DNA of 64,000 bases from Ravibacter sp964559125 (GCA_964559125.1 CAZLGW010000007.1:62001-126000); one strand, 5' to 3'. Counted from the stretch's first letter, positions 25,635 through 35,069 are shown. Numbers and translations are program-made. Notes: generated from the sequence alone by a model not told the origin.

Positions 25635-26013
25635 ATAATCTGATTTTCAAATCCAAATTTTCGCTTAGATGCGGACGCAATATGGAATAAATGACGATTG
25701 CAATATTCTCTGCCGAAGGATTGATCCCTGAAAGCTCCTCGATCTCAAGGTTCAGGTTCCGGTGGTCGAATCTGCTGATGACCATTTTTTTTACAAGGTC
25801 GCCGAGCACCTTCATATCTACGACAAATCCTGTCTGGCGGTCTACCGGACCGGTCACCTGCACAACCAGCTCGTAGTTGTGCCCGTGAAAATGAGGATTG
25901 TTGCACTTCCCGAATATTTCGCTGTTTTTTTCTTCAGACCATTCCGGATTGTGCAAACGATGCGCAGCATTGAAGTTCTCCTTGCGGAAAACGGAAACCC
26001 TCGGTTCAACCAT
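25597..26013 (-). CDS. queD: 6-pyruvoyl/6-carboxy-tetrahydropterin synthase
   Basis: This 138-residue enzyme of the PTPS/QueD family acts on dihydroneopterin triphosphate. Zinc ligands are His18 (FNAAHRL), His43 and His45 (FHGHNY). The catalytic Cys37 lies in GKCNNPHFHGHN, and Asp84-His85 (RFDHRNL) complete the triad. The CNNP form of the cysteine loop is close to eukaryotic-type PTPS, so tetrahydrobiopterin synthesis is a real alternative to the queuosine role usually given for bacterial copies. No queC, queE or queF is in the window to decide. Its 3' end overlaps folE by 38 bases. Confidence 0.85.
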   Translation of the reverse strand: MVEPRVSVFRKENFNAAHRLHNPEWSEEKNSEIFGKCNNPHFHGHNYELVVQVTGPVDRQTGFVVDMKVLGDLVKKMVISRFDHRNLNLEIEELSGINPSAENIAIVIYSILRPHLSENLDLKIRLYETERNFVEYPA

Positions 26014-26372
26014 AAACGTACACTCTGGCGTTAATTTCCTGGCAATGCCGTTACAAAGTTTGTGTACAACACATTGACAGGTTCGGGGTGATTACTGATC
26101 GCCCCAAGCGGTATTTTAACCTGCTTCTGCACTTTATGCATGCGGCAGTCACTTTATTTCTCTTATTCGGAGAGGCAAGATCGCGAAAATAAGGAAATAA
26201 AAAACAAGCGGGTATGTTTTTTAACTACTTTCAACGACTATTAGTACCGATACTACTTTCTTATTACATTCGTGGCAGCATCGACGGGGCTTGTCCGATT
26301 ACTGAATGAAAACAAGCCGGAGCTGATAAAAGTTCGTAAGAAACGACTCTCCATCCATCTCCTGGTGCCTGT
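26014..26372. other. Left part of 483-bp divergent intergenic region
   Basis: No gene is seen between the pterin synthase (minus, starts 26013) and the sugar permease (plus, starts 26497). The minus-strand promoter of the pterin genes should lie here; CAAAGTTT, one mismatch from the reversed -7 box, occurs near 26052. Short open frames here are not protein-like. Confidence 0.4.
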
Positions 26373-26400
26373 CCCGATCCCCGATAGCTATCAGGGCGGG
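26373..26400. repeat. Hairpin in a degraded intergenic repeat
   Basis: The dyad is centred on gatagctatc (26383-26392). Outer pairs are ccc/ggg and cccg/cggg, with a two-base bulge and one mismatch. It continues into a G-rich tail (26401-26432). The core resembles the cccgatagctatcggg palindromes often found between genes in this phylum. Confidence 0.5.
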
Positions 26401-26496
26401 AGTCGAAGGGAGGAGAGGCGTCCGGGGGAGAGGTCCGACAGCAGCTTTTTAAAAACATAGACACTTAATAACCTACAATTAACACTCTTTTTTCTG

Positions 26497-27720
26497 ATGA
26501 GTAATAAAAACAACAACTACCTCGGCCCTCTGATTATCATCGGCATCCTGTTTTTTGTGTTTGGTTTTGTAACCTGGGTCAATGCTACCCTGATATCCTT
26601 CTTCCAGAAGGCCTTTAACCTCGATAACACCAGTTCCTATCTCGTAACATTCGCCTTCTTCATTTCCTATACTATCATGGCGCTTCCATCGTCTGTAGTA
26701 TTGAAAAAGGTCGGTTTTAAAAACGGGATGGCGCTGGGGCTGCTGATCATGGCTGCAGGTACACTGATATTCATTCCCGCTGCGCAGGTAGCTTCCTACC
26801 CGCTTTTTCTCGTCGGTCTTTTTACGATCGGAATCGGGCTCACCCTGCTGCAGACTGCCTCCAACCCTTATGTCACCATACTCGGTCCCAAAGAAAGCGC
26901 TGCACAACGGATCAGCTTCATGGGAATTGCCAATAAGCTGGCAGGCGTCATAAGCCAGTATATTTTTGCAGGGATACTCCTGGCCGGAGGAGCTGTAGCA
27001 TTGACCGCTGAAGAAGAGCTCAAAAAAGTCGAGGTGCCTTACCTGGTTCTGACGGTCGTGCTGGTCGCCCTGGCGTTAGTTGTCCGCACTACCAAGGGGT
27101 TGCCCGAACTGGAAGCGGAGGAGGAACCTGTCGACGCGTCAGGACCAGTTGTACAGAAAAACAGTATATGGCAATTCCCCAACCTGATACTCGGTATTGT
27201 CGCCATATTCTGTTATGTAGGGGTGGAGGTCATAGCAGCAGATACCGTCATCAACTATGGTATTTCTCTGGGTTTCCCTGAAGAGCAGGCCAGTAAATTC
27301 GGGATATACACACTCGCGGGCATGATGATCGGCTACCTGCTGGGTATCCTGCTCATCCCCAAATACATCTCGCAGACCCTGTATCTCCTGTTGTCGGGAA
27401 TAATGGGGATCGTATTCTCGCTGCTGGCAATTTTCACCGGCGGGATTGTATCGGTATACTGCATCGCTTTCCTCGGTTTTGCGCATGCGCTCGTCTGGCC
27501 CGCGCTATGGCCGCTGGCTCTGGACGGACTAGGTAAATTCACTAAAACAGCATCGGCGCTCCTCATTATGGGTATTTCCGGAGGGGCTATATTGCCGATT
27601 GTATACGGAGCTATTGCAGACAAGATCGGAAGTACCCAGCAGGCTTACTGGCTGCTCATTCCGCTGTACGGCTACATCCTGTACTATGCTCTTGTCGGCC
27701 ACAAAAAAAAGAACTGGTAA
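26497..27720 (+). CDS. MFS sugar:proton symporter, FucP/GluP type
   Basis: The protein has 407 residues and about 12 transmembrane segments. The N-terminal FFVFGFVTWVNATLISFFQK and QTASNPYVTILGP are typical of the FucP/glucose-galactose (GGP) branch, which imports L-fucose, glucose, galactose or related sugars with protons. It is one base from the GHMP kinase start, so translational coupling is nearly certain and the permease probably supplies that kinase's sugar. The exact sugar is not determined by sequence. Confidence 0.9.
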   Translation: MSNKNNNYLGPLIIIGILFFVFGFVTWVNATLISFFQKAFNLDNTSSYLVTFAFFISYTIMALPSSVVLKKVGFKNGMALGLLIMAAGTLIFIPAAQVASYPLFLVGLFTIGIGLTLLQTASNPYVTILGPKESAAQRISFMGIANKLAGVISQYIFAGILLAGGAVALTAEEELKKVEVPYLVLTVVLVALALVVRTTKGLPELEAEEEPVDASGPVVQKNSIWQFPNLILGIVAIFCYVGVEVIAADTVINYGISLGFPEEQASKFGIYTLAGMMIGYLLGILLIPKYISQTLYLLLSGIMGIVFSLLAIFTGGIVSVYCIAFLGFAHALVWPALWPLALDGLGKFTKTASALLIMGISGGAILPIVYGAIADKIGSTQQAYWLLIPLYGYILYYALVGHKKKNW

Positions 27721-27721
27721 A

Positions 27722-28801
27722 ATGTTGGTAAGCACACCGGGCAGGATCTGCCTTTTCGGGGAACACCAGGATTACCTGGGGTTACCTGTAGTAGCTGCGG
27801 CTATATCGAGACGCATCCAGGTGGAAGGTAAGCATCGTGACGATCAGAAAGTAATCATCGATCTGCCCGACCTCGGAGAAACGGTTGAGTTTTCGCTGGA
27901 AAACACCTTTCCCTATACCCTGGAAAGGGACTATTACAAAAGCACGATCAACGTGCTGAAACGAAAAGGAAGTACTTTTTCAAAAGGTTTTGAATGTACC
28001 GTAACCGGTAATATCCCGATCAATTCCGGCACTTCCAGCTCTTCGGCACTGATCGTCTCCTGGGCTGGATTCCTTGACCGGATGAGCGACAACCCGTTTC
28101 ATTATTCTCCTAAGGAGATCGGGGAAATCGCCTATCTTGCAGAAGTACCCGAGTTCGGCGAGCCTGGCGGGATGATGGATCACTATTCTACCGCTATCGG
28201 GAATATTATCTACCTGGAATCGGTCCCGGAGATAAGGGTGGAAGCCCTTACACCCAAACTGGGGGCTTTTGTACTGGGCGATTCCCTCGAGCCGAAAGAT
28301 ACCATCGGCATACTGGCCAGGTGCCGGTACGGTATGGAAGCCATTATCAGGAAAGTGAGCGAGACCGACCCGGGCTTTGATATATTCACGACTTCGCAGG
28401 AAGCACTAAGCGATTATAGGAAGCTACTGTCTGAAGACGATTTTGCACTCCTGGGAGCCAATATTGAAGACCGCGACCTGCTGAAAACCGGGAAAGCGCT
28501 GCTGCAGGAAACCGGTTCTCAAACCGGGAACTTCGACCGTACGCTGGGGCAGCTTCTGTACAGGCACCATACCAACCTGCGGGACTATAAACGGACTTCC
28601 ACACCCAAGATCGAGAGGATGATGGATGCAGCCCTGGCCGCAGGTGCGTTGGGCGGGAAAATCAACGGCTCCGGTGGCGGAGGATGTATGTTTGTCTATG
28701 CGCCTGAAAAAACTGAGGAAGTAGCAGAAGCGATCGAAAAAGCCGGGGGCAGGAGTCATATCATAGAAGTGGACGCCGGCGTCAGGTGGTCGGAACAGTA
28801 A
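27722..28801 (+). CDS. GHMP-superfamily sugar kinase, galactokinase-like
   Basis: The protein has 359 residues from ATG 27722. An upstream in-frame extension to 27599 lies inside the permease gene and was rejected. GRICLFGEHQDYLGLPV (residues 7-23) is the galactokinase-type substrate signature (GRxNLIGEHTDY). The ATP loop is IPINSGTSSSSAL, and the base is in GEPGGMMDHYSTA, where Asp matches the catalytic Asp of GalK. KINGSGGGGCMF is motif 3. It should phosphorylate C1 of a hexose taken up by the upstream permease. Mevalonate kinase is a less likely reading given the GEHQDY motif and its partner. Confidence 0.85.
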   Translation: MLVSTPGRICLFGEHQDYLGLPVVAAAISRRIQVEGKHRDDQKVIIDLPDLGETVEFSLENTFPYTLERDYYKSTINVLKRKGSTFSKGFECTVTGNIPINSGTSSSSALIVSWAGFLDRMSDNPFHYSPKEIGEIAYLAEVPEFGEPGGMMDHYSTAIGNIIYLESVPEIRVEALTPKLGAFVLGDSLEPKDTIGILARCRYGMEAIIRKVSETDPGFDIFTTSQEALSDYRKLLSEDDFALLGANIEDRDLLKTGKALLQETGSQTGNFDRTLGQLLYRHHTNLRDYKRTSTPKIERMMDAALAAGALGGKINGSGGGGCMFVYAPEKTEEVAEAIEKAGGRSHIIEVDAGVRWSEQ

Positions 28802-28819
28802 AGAAGTATCAGTATTACT

Positions 28820-29599
28820 ATGAGCGAACAGAAACTTTTCGGCCTGATCGGCTACCCGCTGACACACTCTTTCTCCAAAAAATATTTTTCCGAAAAGTTT
28901 GCAAGGGAAGGCATACCGGGCTGTTCCTACGAACTTTTTCCGCTGGAGGATATCGGCCAGGTAAGGGAATTGCTTAAAACCAGGAACCTGGTCGGGCTGA
29001 ACGTTACAATTCCCCATAAAGTGGGCGTTATTCCCTATATAGACGAGCTGGATAATACGACATCGGCAAGAATAGGAGCGGTCAATACGATCAGGATCTA
29101 TTCTGACGGCTCCACGAAAGGATTCAATACCGACTACTATGGCTTTAAAAGCTCGCTGCAGGAATGGCTCGACCATCGCGGGGATACCTGCAGCAATCTT
29201 AAAGCGCTCGTACTCGGTACCGGCGGCGCCTCAAAAGCTGTGATCACGGCCCTTGAAGATCTTGGCACTCCCTTTAAAATGATATCAAGACAGGCCGGCG
29301 ACGGGACGCTTTCATACGATGATCTCAACGAGGAAATAATGTACGATTACCGGCTTATTATCAACACGACCCCGCTGGGCATGTCACCCCATGTTGATTC
29401 GGCCCCCCGGATACCCTATGAGCTGGTAGGACCAGGCCATTACCTCTATGACCTGGTCTATAACCCGGAGGAAACGTCGTTCCTCAGAAAAGGAAGCCAG
29501 AGGGGAGCGGCCACGCTCAACGGCCTGAAAATGCTCTACCTACAGGCTGAAAAATCTTGGAGTATCTGGAACGACGAAGACGAAATGCTGGATAAATAA
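28820..29599 (+). CDS. aroE: Shikimate 5-dehydrogenase
   Basis: This 259-residue enzyme reduces 3-dehydroshikimate to shikimate with NADPH. The substrate-binding SHSFSKK-like N-terminal segment appears as THSFSKK (15-21). The catalytic Lys67 lies in NVTIPHKVG and Asp105 in GFNTDYYG. The nucleotide-binding loop is GTGGASKA (133-140). The length is slightly short but complete for the AroE family (about 270). It follows the sugar kinase by 18 bp; the grouping is probably transcriptional only. Confidence 0.94.
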   Translation: MSEQKLFGLIGYPLTHSFSKKYFSEKFAREGIPGCSYELFPLEDIGQVRELLKTRNLVGLNVTIPHKVGVIPYIDELDNTTSARIGAVNTIRIYSDGSTKGFNTDYYGFKSSLQEWLDHRGDTCSNLKALVLGTGGASKAVITALEDLGTPFKMISRQAGDGTLSYDDLNEEIMYDYRLIINTTPLGMSPHVDSAPRIPYELVGPGHYLYDLVYNPEETSFLRKGSQRGAATLNGLKMLYLQAEKSWSIWNDEDEMLDK

Positions 29600-29610
29600 G
29601 GGTACGTTTC

Positions 29611-29642
29611 AACACAATTCCGGTATTAAGAAGAGTTGTGTT
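29611..29642 (+). terminator. Hairpin after aroE
   Basis: Perfect arms aacacaa (29611-29617) and ttgtgtt (29636-29642) lie 12 bases after the aroE stop, followed by a T-rich stretch. It could terminate the permease-kinase-aroE transcript before the DUF4838 gene. Confidence 0.4.
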
Positions 29643-29665
29643 TATTCGTTGCTTATTGATTATCC

Positions 29666-31939
29666 ATGAAACCCTTACAGTCAATTTTACATCCCTTAGC
29701 CAAAACCACCTTATTCAGATTCGCTTTTACGGCCGCTATCGCCGCGTGCCTTTTTTCCTGTAATACCGAAACCTACCTGGTCCGGGAAGGCGCGAGTACT
29801 TATAAGATATTCGTATCGGCAGATGCCCCGGCACCAGAACAACTCGCCGCCCGGGAGCTCCAGGGTTATCTGCAGCAGATCAGCGGCGCTTTGCTACCGG
29901 TCACTCACGAAAATGCCGGCGATTCACCCTTGATTTATGTAGGCTTCCGGGGCGCACCGGAATCGATGACGCGAGGCATAGCTACAGACTCTTTCCCGAA
30001 TGAAAGCTATATTTTACGCTCCGACGGCGCTTCCCTCCTCATAGCAGGCGGAGGGGGCCGGGGTACGCTGTATGGTGTTATAGGCTATCTTTCCGACCAC
30101 CTGGGATGCCGGTGGTATACGCGGGAGGTTCACAAAATCCCGGCCCTGCCCTCTGTTAAGCTTACAAAATTCGAAGAAAGACAGAACCCCGCTTTTGAAT
30201 ACCGTGAAGCCTGGTATACCGAAGCGTACGACGCTAAGTGGGCGCTTTACAACCGTCTCAATCCAACCATCCGTCCTCTCCCCGACTCCCTGGGCGGCAG
30301 TTTCCGGACGTACCCCTTTGCCCATACATTTTATAACCTCGTGCCGCCGGATAAATATTATGCCGCCCATCCTGAATACTTCGCGCTGGTGAACGGGAAA
30401 CGTCAGAAGGAGAAAGCCCAGCTATGTCTTACCAATCCCGGTACCCGGGCCGTGTCGGTCAGCACGGTCTTCGACTGGATCAGGGAGCATCCCGGTACGG
30501 ATGTATTTTCGGTAGACCAGAACGACTACTTCGGCTATTGCGAGTGCCCGGCCTGTAAGGCGGTCGACGACCGTGAAGGCGGTCCCACCGGCTCTCTGAT
30601 CGACTTTGTCAACTACGTGGCCGATACCGTGGCGAAAGTTCATCCAGCAACCCGGATCCAGACTTTTGCATATACCTATTCCGAAGCGCCGCCAAAGCAC
30701 CTGAAGCCCTCGCCGAATGTCACCATCCGCCTGTGCAGGTACAACTATTGTTCTGCTCACGGCATAGATGAGTGCGAACACAGCAAACCCTTTCGTGACC
30801 GATACGAATCATGGGAGAAAGTCACCGACAGGATCTCTGTCTGGGACTATTTTACGGATTTCTCCCAATACCTTATGCCTTATCCCAATTTCGCGTCGGT
30901 GACCCGGAATGTAAAATGGTATGCTGAAAAGGGTGCTGTGGGAATTTTTGCACAAGGTAATAAAGTGCCTGAAAACGGCGGTGGGGAATTTTCGGAACTC
31001 AGAGCCTGGGTATTCGCCCAGTTGATGTGGAATCCCGACCGGAACGGCAACGAGCTAATCAGCGAATTCGTGGAAAATGTCTACGGGAAAGCCGCTCCTT
31101 TTATACAAAGCTACATCGATATGATGCACGCCGATGTAAAGGCCGACACCTCCCATTTCAGTATCTGGGCACAGCCGATAGAAGTGAATTATCTCAAACC
31201 GGAGCTGATTGCCCGGGCCGACAGCCTCTTTATGCTGGCAGAACAGGCAGCTTCCGGCGACCAGGCCCTGGCCGGCAGAGTAGAACTCGCTTATCTGCCT
31301 ATCCTGTACACTAAGCTCTTTTTCTACGCCATCGGAGGCTCTTCTTACCTGAAAGCTGACAAATACCCTGCGACACTCGCAAAATTTGAAAATATCCTGG
31401 AGAAGAACCGTATCAAGGCGATGGGAGATATGCCCGAGACCTACGGCAATATCGGAACTTTCCTGGAAAGGGTCCGGTCTGCACCGGATTTTGTCAACGA
31501 CTGGCATATCCTTGGCCCGTTCGATAATACCGACGGGAACGGGCTCAGAAAAGAGCTTATTCCCGAACCCGGAATAGATCTCAATTCAACCTTTAAGGGA
31601 AAAAACGACGAGGTCATTCAGTGGCGCCCGTATACCAATGATATTTCCGCCTATATCGACTTCAAGAAGCTCTTCGACCCGTCGGACTACACGGTCGCTT
31701 ATGCATATCATAATTACAGGTCGGATAAAGCAAGAGTAGCCAGGTTCGGCGCCGGAAGTAACGACGGTATCCGTGTATGGGTGAACAATAAACTGGTTCT
31801 CGATCATCCGGAATCCAGAAGGGCGGAGCCAAACCAGGATATTTTCTCAGTTCCGCTCAAAGAAGGGGACAACCACATCCTGGTCAAGGTCGACCAGTTG
31901 GAGCGCGGCTGGGGATTTTACTTCGGCGAGCTGAAATAG
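29666..31939 (+). CDS. DUF4838 lipoprotein with C-terminal sugar-binding-like domain
   Basis: The protein has 757 residues. The lipobox LFSC puts the lipidated Cys at position 32, so it should be anchored in the outer membrane or periplasm. Residues about 40-140 resemble the N-terminal domain found in alpha-glucuronidase-like and hexosaminidase-like enzymes (AARELQGYLQQISG). The middle region (about 200-550) is DUF4838, including FSVDQNDYFGYCECPACK. The last 150 residues look like a galactose-binding-type beta-sandwich (WHILGPFDN, GIRVWVNN). A glycan-degrading role is likely but not proven. The last 22 bases overlap ribD tail to tail. Confidence 0.82.
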   Translation: MKPLQSILHPLAKTTLFRFAFTAAIAACLFSCNTETYLVREGASTYKIFVSADAPAPEQLAARELQGYLQQISGALLPVTHENAGDSPLIYVGFRGAPESMTRGIATDSFPNESYILRSDGASLLIAGGGGRGTLYGVIGYLSDHLGCRWYTREVHKIPALPSVKLTKFEERQNPAFEYREAWYTEAYDAKWALYNRLNPTIRPLPDSLGGSFRTYPFAHTFYNLVPPDKYYAAHPEYFALVNGKRQKEKAQLCLTNPGTRAVSVSTVFDWIREHPGTDVFSVDQNDYFGYCECPACKAVDDREGGPTGSLIDFVNYVADTVAKVHPATRIQTFAYTYSEAPPKHLKPSPNVTIRLCRYNYCSAHGIDECEHSKPFRDRYESWEKVTDRISVWDYFTDFSQYLMPYPNFASVTRNVKWYAEKGAVGIFAQGNKVPENGGGEFSELRAWVFAQLMWNPDRNGNELISEFVENVYGKAAPFIQSYIDMMHADVKADTSHFSIWAQPIEVNYLKPELIARADSLFMLAEQAASGDQALAGRVELAYLPILYTKLFFYAIGGSSYLKADKYPATLAKFENILEKNRIKAMGDMPETYGNIGTFLERVRSAPDFVNDWHILGPFDNTDGNGLRKELIPEPGIDLNSTFKGKNDEVIQWRPYTNDISAYIDFKKLFDPSDYTVAYAYHNYRSDKARVARFGAGSNDGIRVWVNNKLVLDHPESRRAEPNQDIFSVPLKEGDNHILVKVDQLERGWGFYFGELK

Positions 31940-33000
31940 GATATCACATCGTGGCCTGTCTGCTCCTGAAAGACAAGCGTACCGGCGGGTCGCGGCGCAC
32001 GGATGCCGCGGCCCAGCTCGGGAATGCCTCTGATCATCCTGATCTCGTCCCATAAGCCGGCCTGTAAAAAAGCTTCGAGTATCACAGCCCCGCCCTCAAC
32101 CAATACAGAACCGATCCCCAGACGGTATAGTTTTTTCAGCATTTCTGAGAGCTCACCCTCCCCTGCCGGTACTTTCAGATAATTTACCTCAACACCGGTT
32201 TCAGGTACAGGGTCATAACGACTCAGCGAACCTGGCATAACCTGTTCCTTCAGGGTATTGACAAAAACCGTAGGCTGTGATTGATCCGTTATATACAGGT
32301 CCGGGACGGCGCATGTGAGGTTCCGGTCGAGGACTATCCTCACCGGGTTCCTGCCCTCCCACTTCCTGACGTTCAGGCGGGGGTTATCGGTCAGGACGGT
32401 GTTTTTCCCGACCAGGATCGCATCTTCTTCAGCCCGCCATTTATGTACGATCACATCGGTGAGTTCGCCGCTGATCTTCACCGCCTTCCCCGGGAGCGAC
32501 AAATAGCCGTCGCGGCTCTCGGCCCACTTCAGGATCACGTACGGGTACCTGGAGATCATCCCTTTGAAAAAACGCCTGTTAAGCTCTTTTCCCTCATCGG
32601 CGAGCATCCCCTCAAACACTTCTATCCCTGCCTCTCTCAGTCGTGCCAGTCCCCGGCCGCTTACAAGGGGGTTAGGGTCGGTATTGGCCACTACCACCCG
32701 TCCGATCCTGCCTGAAATCAGCAGATCTACGCAGGGAGGGGTCTTCCCGAAATGATTGCATGGCTCGAGGGTGACGTAGGCGGTAGCGCCTTCTATCTCA
32801 GCTTCAAAGCCTTTAGCTGAAGCATCACGAAAGGCCTCAACCTCAGCGTGATACTTTCCGTAATTCCTATGCCAGCCCTCGCCGATAATACGCCCGTTGG
32901 CAACAAGCACGCAGCCCACCATAGGATTCGGGCTTACATATCCCCTCCCCCGGCCGGCCAGCCCGAGGGCCCTTTCCATAAACACCTGGTTAATATCCAC
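31918..33000 (-). CDS. ribD: Riboflavin biosynthesis deaminase/reductase
   Basis: This 360-residue bifunctional enzyme performs two middle steps of riboflavin synthesis. The N-terminal deaminase has zinc ligands His51 (HAEVEAF), Cys81 (EPCNHFGKTPPC) and Cys90, with Glu53 as proton shuttle. The C-terminal reductase (about 150-360) has the KWAESRDGYLS and VEGGAVILEAFL segments that bind NADPH and substrate. The N-terminus FMERALGLAGRGRGYVSPNP is canonical. No FMN riboswitch is visible in the 118 bp shared with divergent prmC, and no other rib genes are in the window. Confidence 0.96.
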   Translation of the reverse strand: MDINQVFMERALGLAGRGRGYVSPNPMVGCVLVANGRIIGEGWHRNYGKYHAEVEAFRDASAKGFEAEIEGATAYVTLEPCNHFGKTPPCVDLLISGRIGRVVVANTDPNPLVSGRGLARLREAGIEVFEGMLADEGKELNRRFFKGMISRYPYVILKWAESRDGYLSLPGKAVKISGELTDVIVHKWRAEEDAILVGKNTVLTDNPRLNVRKWEGRNPVRIVLDRNLTCAVPDLYITDQSQPTVFVNTLKEQVMPGSLSRYDPVPETGVEVNYLKVPAGEGELSEMLKKLYRLGIGSVLVEGGAVILEAFLQAGLWDEIRMIRGIPELGRGIRAPRPAGTLVFQEQTGHDVISYFSSPK

Positions 33001-33118
33001 TTTCCGGTATCTTTAATTACTTTCCCGATATTCCCGACGTTTTTCTTTTCCTGCCACTTATTCTGGTGCCAACCTAAGTATTTTTTTTTAACTTTCCCGT
33101 TCAATAATAAACTTAACG

Positions 33119-33979
33119 ATGACTTCTGCCCGGCAACTGTTTGATTACCTGACAACTCGGATCACCAACTACCCGATCAAGGAAAAGCAAGCTATTGTCC
33201 ATATACTCCTGAATCATTTTCTGCGGCTGAGCAATGTGGACGTCCTGGTCGACAGGCCTATCGCGCCCGACAATCTCCAGCCCGACTGGGAAAAGATCAT
33301 TGAGCGGCTGAACCGCAACGAGCCCGTCCAGCACATCATCGGGTCTGAAGAATTTTGCGGCCTGAAGTTTACGGTTTCGTCTTCGGTGCTGATCCCCCGG
33401 CCGGAAACCGAGGAATTGGTACGGCTCATTACGCGTGACTATTCGGAAGAGGATGAAAAGGTGAGCATACTGGATATCGGCACCGGAAGCGGCTGTATTG
33501 CCATCGTACTGTCGCGGTTTCTCCCCCATGCCGACGTCTATGGGTGGGATGTATCCGAAAATGCGCTCCAGGTGGCACAGGACAATGCTTTCCGTCTCAT
33601 GGCTAGCGTCACTTTTGAGATAAAGGATATTCTTGACCCTAAAACCAGCGAGTTGCTGGGTGAGAAAGAATTTGACTGCATTGTAAGCAACCCGCCTTAT
33701 GTAACCTATGCGGAAGCCGAACAGATGCGCCCGAATGTCTTACGTTTTGAGCCCCACGAAGCACTTTTTGTAGAAGACTCGAGCCCGTTGCTGTTTTACC
33801 AGGCCATTGCCGACTTCGGAAGAAAACATCTTAAGCCCGGAGGCAGGTGCTATGTGGAAATAAACGAGCATTTCGGCCCGGAAACCATGCAGGTGTTTAC
33901 AGGCAACGGGTATATCAACGTTAACATGCTGAAAGATATTCATGGTAAAAACAGGTTTATCCGGGCAGATAACCCCTAA
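33119..33979 (+). CDS. prmC: Release factor glutamine N5-methyltransferase
   Basis: The protein has 286 residues. It methylates the glutamine of the GGQ motif in peptide release factors. The SAM loop is DIGTGSGC (119-126), the catalytic motif is NPPY (191-194), and the family-specific IPRPETEELV (92-101) binds the substrate peptide. The N-terminal helical domain (1-75) is present. It is divergent from ribD and followed 22 bp later by moxR. Confidence 0.96.
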   Translation: MTSARQLFDYLTTRITNYPIKEKQAIVHILLNHFLRLSNVDVLVDRPIAPDNLQPDWEKIIERLNRNEPVQHIIGSEEFCGLKFTVSSSVLIPRPETEELVRLITRDYSEEDEKVSILDIGTGSGCIAIVLSRFLPHADVYGWDVSENALQVAQDNAFRLMASVTFEIKDILDPKTSELLGEKEFDCIVSNPPYVTYAEAEQMRPNVLRFEPHEALFVEDSSPLLFYQAIADFGRKHLKPGGRCYVEINEHFGPETMQVFTGNGYINVNMLKDIHGKNRFIRADNP

Positions 33980-34001
33980 GCAGAATTCCAATCCTCATTA
34001 A

Positions 34002-34955
34002 ATGTACCAGAAAAAGATAGCGGAAGTACTGGAAGAAATAGGCAAGGTGGTAGTCGGCCAGGAGAGTCTTATCAACCGGATATTGATAGGCCTTTTCACC
34101 GGAGGGCATATCCTGCTGGAAGGGGTTCCCGGGCTCGCCAAGACCCTTTCGATCAATACCATTTCACAGGTGCTCCAGCTCGATTTCCGCAGGATCCAGT
34201 TTACTTCCGACCTGCTTCCGTCCGACCTCATCGGCACGATGATCTACAAGCCGAAGCTGGGAGATTATGAAGTAAAAAAGGGGCCGATCTTTGCCAATAT
34301 CATCCTGGCCGATGAAGTAAACCGTTCGCCTGCCAAGGTGCAGTCTGCACTGCTCGAAGCCATGCAGGAAAAGCAGGTTACCATAGGCGACACCACCTAC
34401 AAACTCGACAAGCCTTTCCTCGTGCTCGCTACCCAGAACCCGGTGGAACAGGAAGGGACCTATCCGCTGCCGGAAGCACAGCTCGACCGGTTTATGATGA
34501 AAGTACACCTCGACTACCTCAACCGCAGCGAGGAACTGGAAGTGATGAGAAGGATGGCCGACCTTGATTTTAAGTATACCCCGAAAGCGCTCCTCTCGAA
34601 AGAAGATATTTTCAGGATCCGCGAGGAGGTCAACAAGGTCAACATTTCCGAAACGCTGGAACGCTACATCATAGAGCTGGTATTCGCTACGCGGCGGCCG
34701 CTCGAATACAATTTCAAGGAAGAGGCCAGGTATATCCAGTTCGGTGTGTCTCCCCGGGCTACCATACACCTTAACCTGGCTGCCAAAGCGCTGGCTTATA
34801 TGGAAGGCCGCAATTACGTTTTGCCGGAAGATATCAAGGAGGTTGTCCCCGACATAATGAACCACCGTATCCTGCTCAACTACGAAGCGGAAGCAGACGA
34901 CATCAAAACTTCCCATATTATCGACTCCATACTGAGCAAAATAGCAATAGGATAG
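34002..34955 (+). CDS. MoxR-family AAA+ ATPase
   Basis: This 317-residue AAA+ chaperone-like ATPase has Walker A GVPGLAKT (41-48), Walker B in LADEVNRSPAKVQSALLEAM, sensor 1 in ATQNPVEQEGTYPLPEAQLDRF, and a C-terminal lid. MoxR proteins usually sit upstream of DUF58 and von Willebrand-A genes, which they are thought to activate. Here the next genes are lgt and an HNH-like gene, so the standard partners are missing and must be elsewhere if the protein works in that way. It probably shares a transcript with prmC. Confidence 0.93.
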   Translation: MYQKKIAEVLEEIGKVVVGQESLINRILIGLFTGGHILLEGVPGLAKTLSINTISQVLQLDFRRIQFTSDLLPSDLIGTMIYKPKLGDYEVKKGPIFANIILADEVNRSPAKVQSALLEAMQEKQVTIGDTTYKLDKPFLVLATQNPVEQEGTYPLPEAQLDRFMMKVHLDYLNRSEELEVMRRMADLDFKYTPKALLSKEDIFRIREEVNKVNISETLERYIIELVFATRRPLEYNFKEEARYIQFGVSPRATIHLNLAAKALAYMEGRNYVLPEDIKEVVPDIMNHRILLNYEAEADDIKTSHIIDSILSKIAIG

Positions 34956-34975
34956 TTTGAACAATCCACCGGCAT

Positions 34976-35003
34976 TTTGTGTTATTAAAATTTAGTAGTT
35001 TTG
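34976..35003 (+). promoter_or_regulatory. Promoter of lgt
   Basis: TTTG (34976-34979), a 16-bp spacer and TAGTTTTG (34996-35003) match the Bacteroidota promoter pattern. The spacer is one base shorter than usual. The predicted leader is about 60 bases. Confidence 0.5.
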
Positions 35004-35069
35004 TAACCGGATACACGATCCGCAGTTACACTTAAATATTGCCGAGTACATAGGCAGAATCATTGCGTT

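Noticed and set aside
28424..29176. Open frame of 250 codons antisense across the sugar kinase and aroE
   Set aside because: It spans parts of two well-supported genes and their junction, and shows no family motif.
32995..33118. FMN riboswitch upstream of ribD
   Set aside because: The conserved FMN aptamer segments are not visible in the 118 bp between ribD and prmC.
34164..34964. Open frame of 266 codons antisense to moxR
   Set aside because: MoxR on the plus strand has clear Walker and sensor motifs. The antisense product is compositionally odd and unrecognisable.
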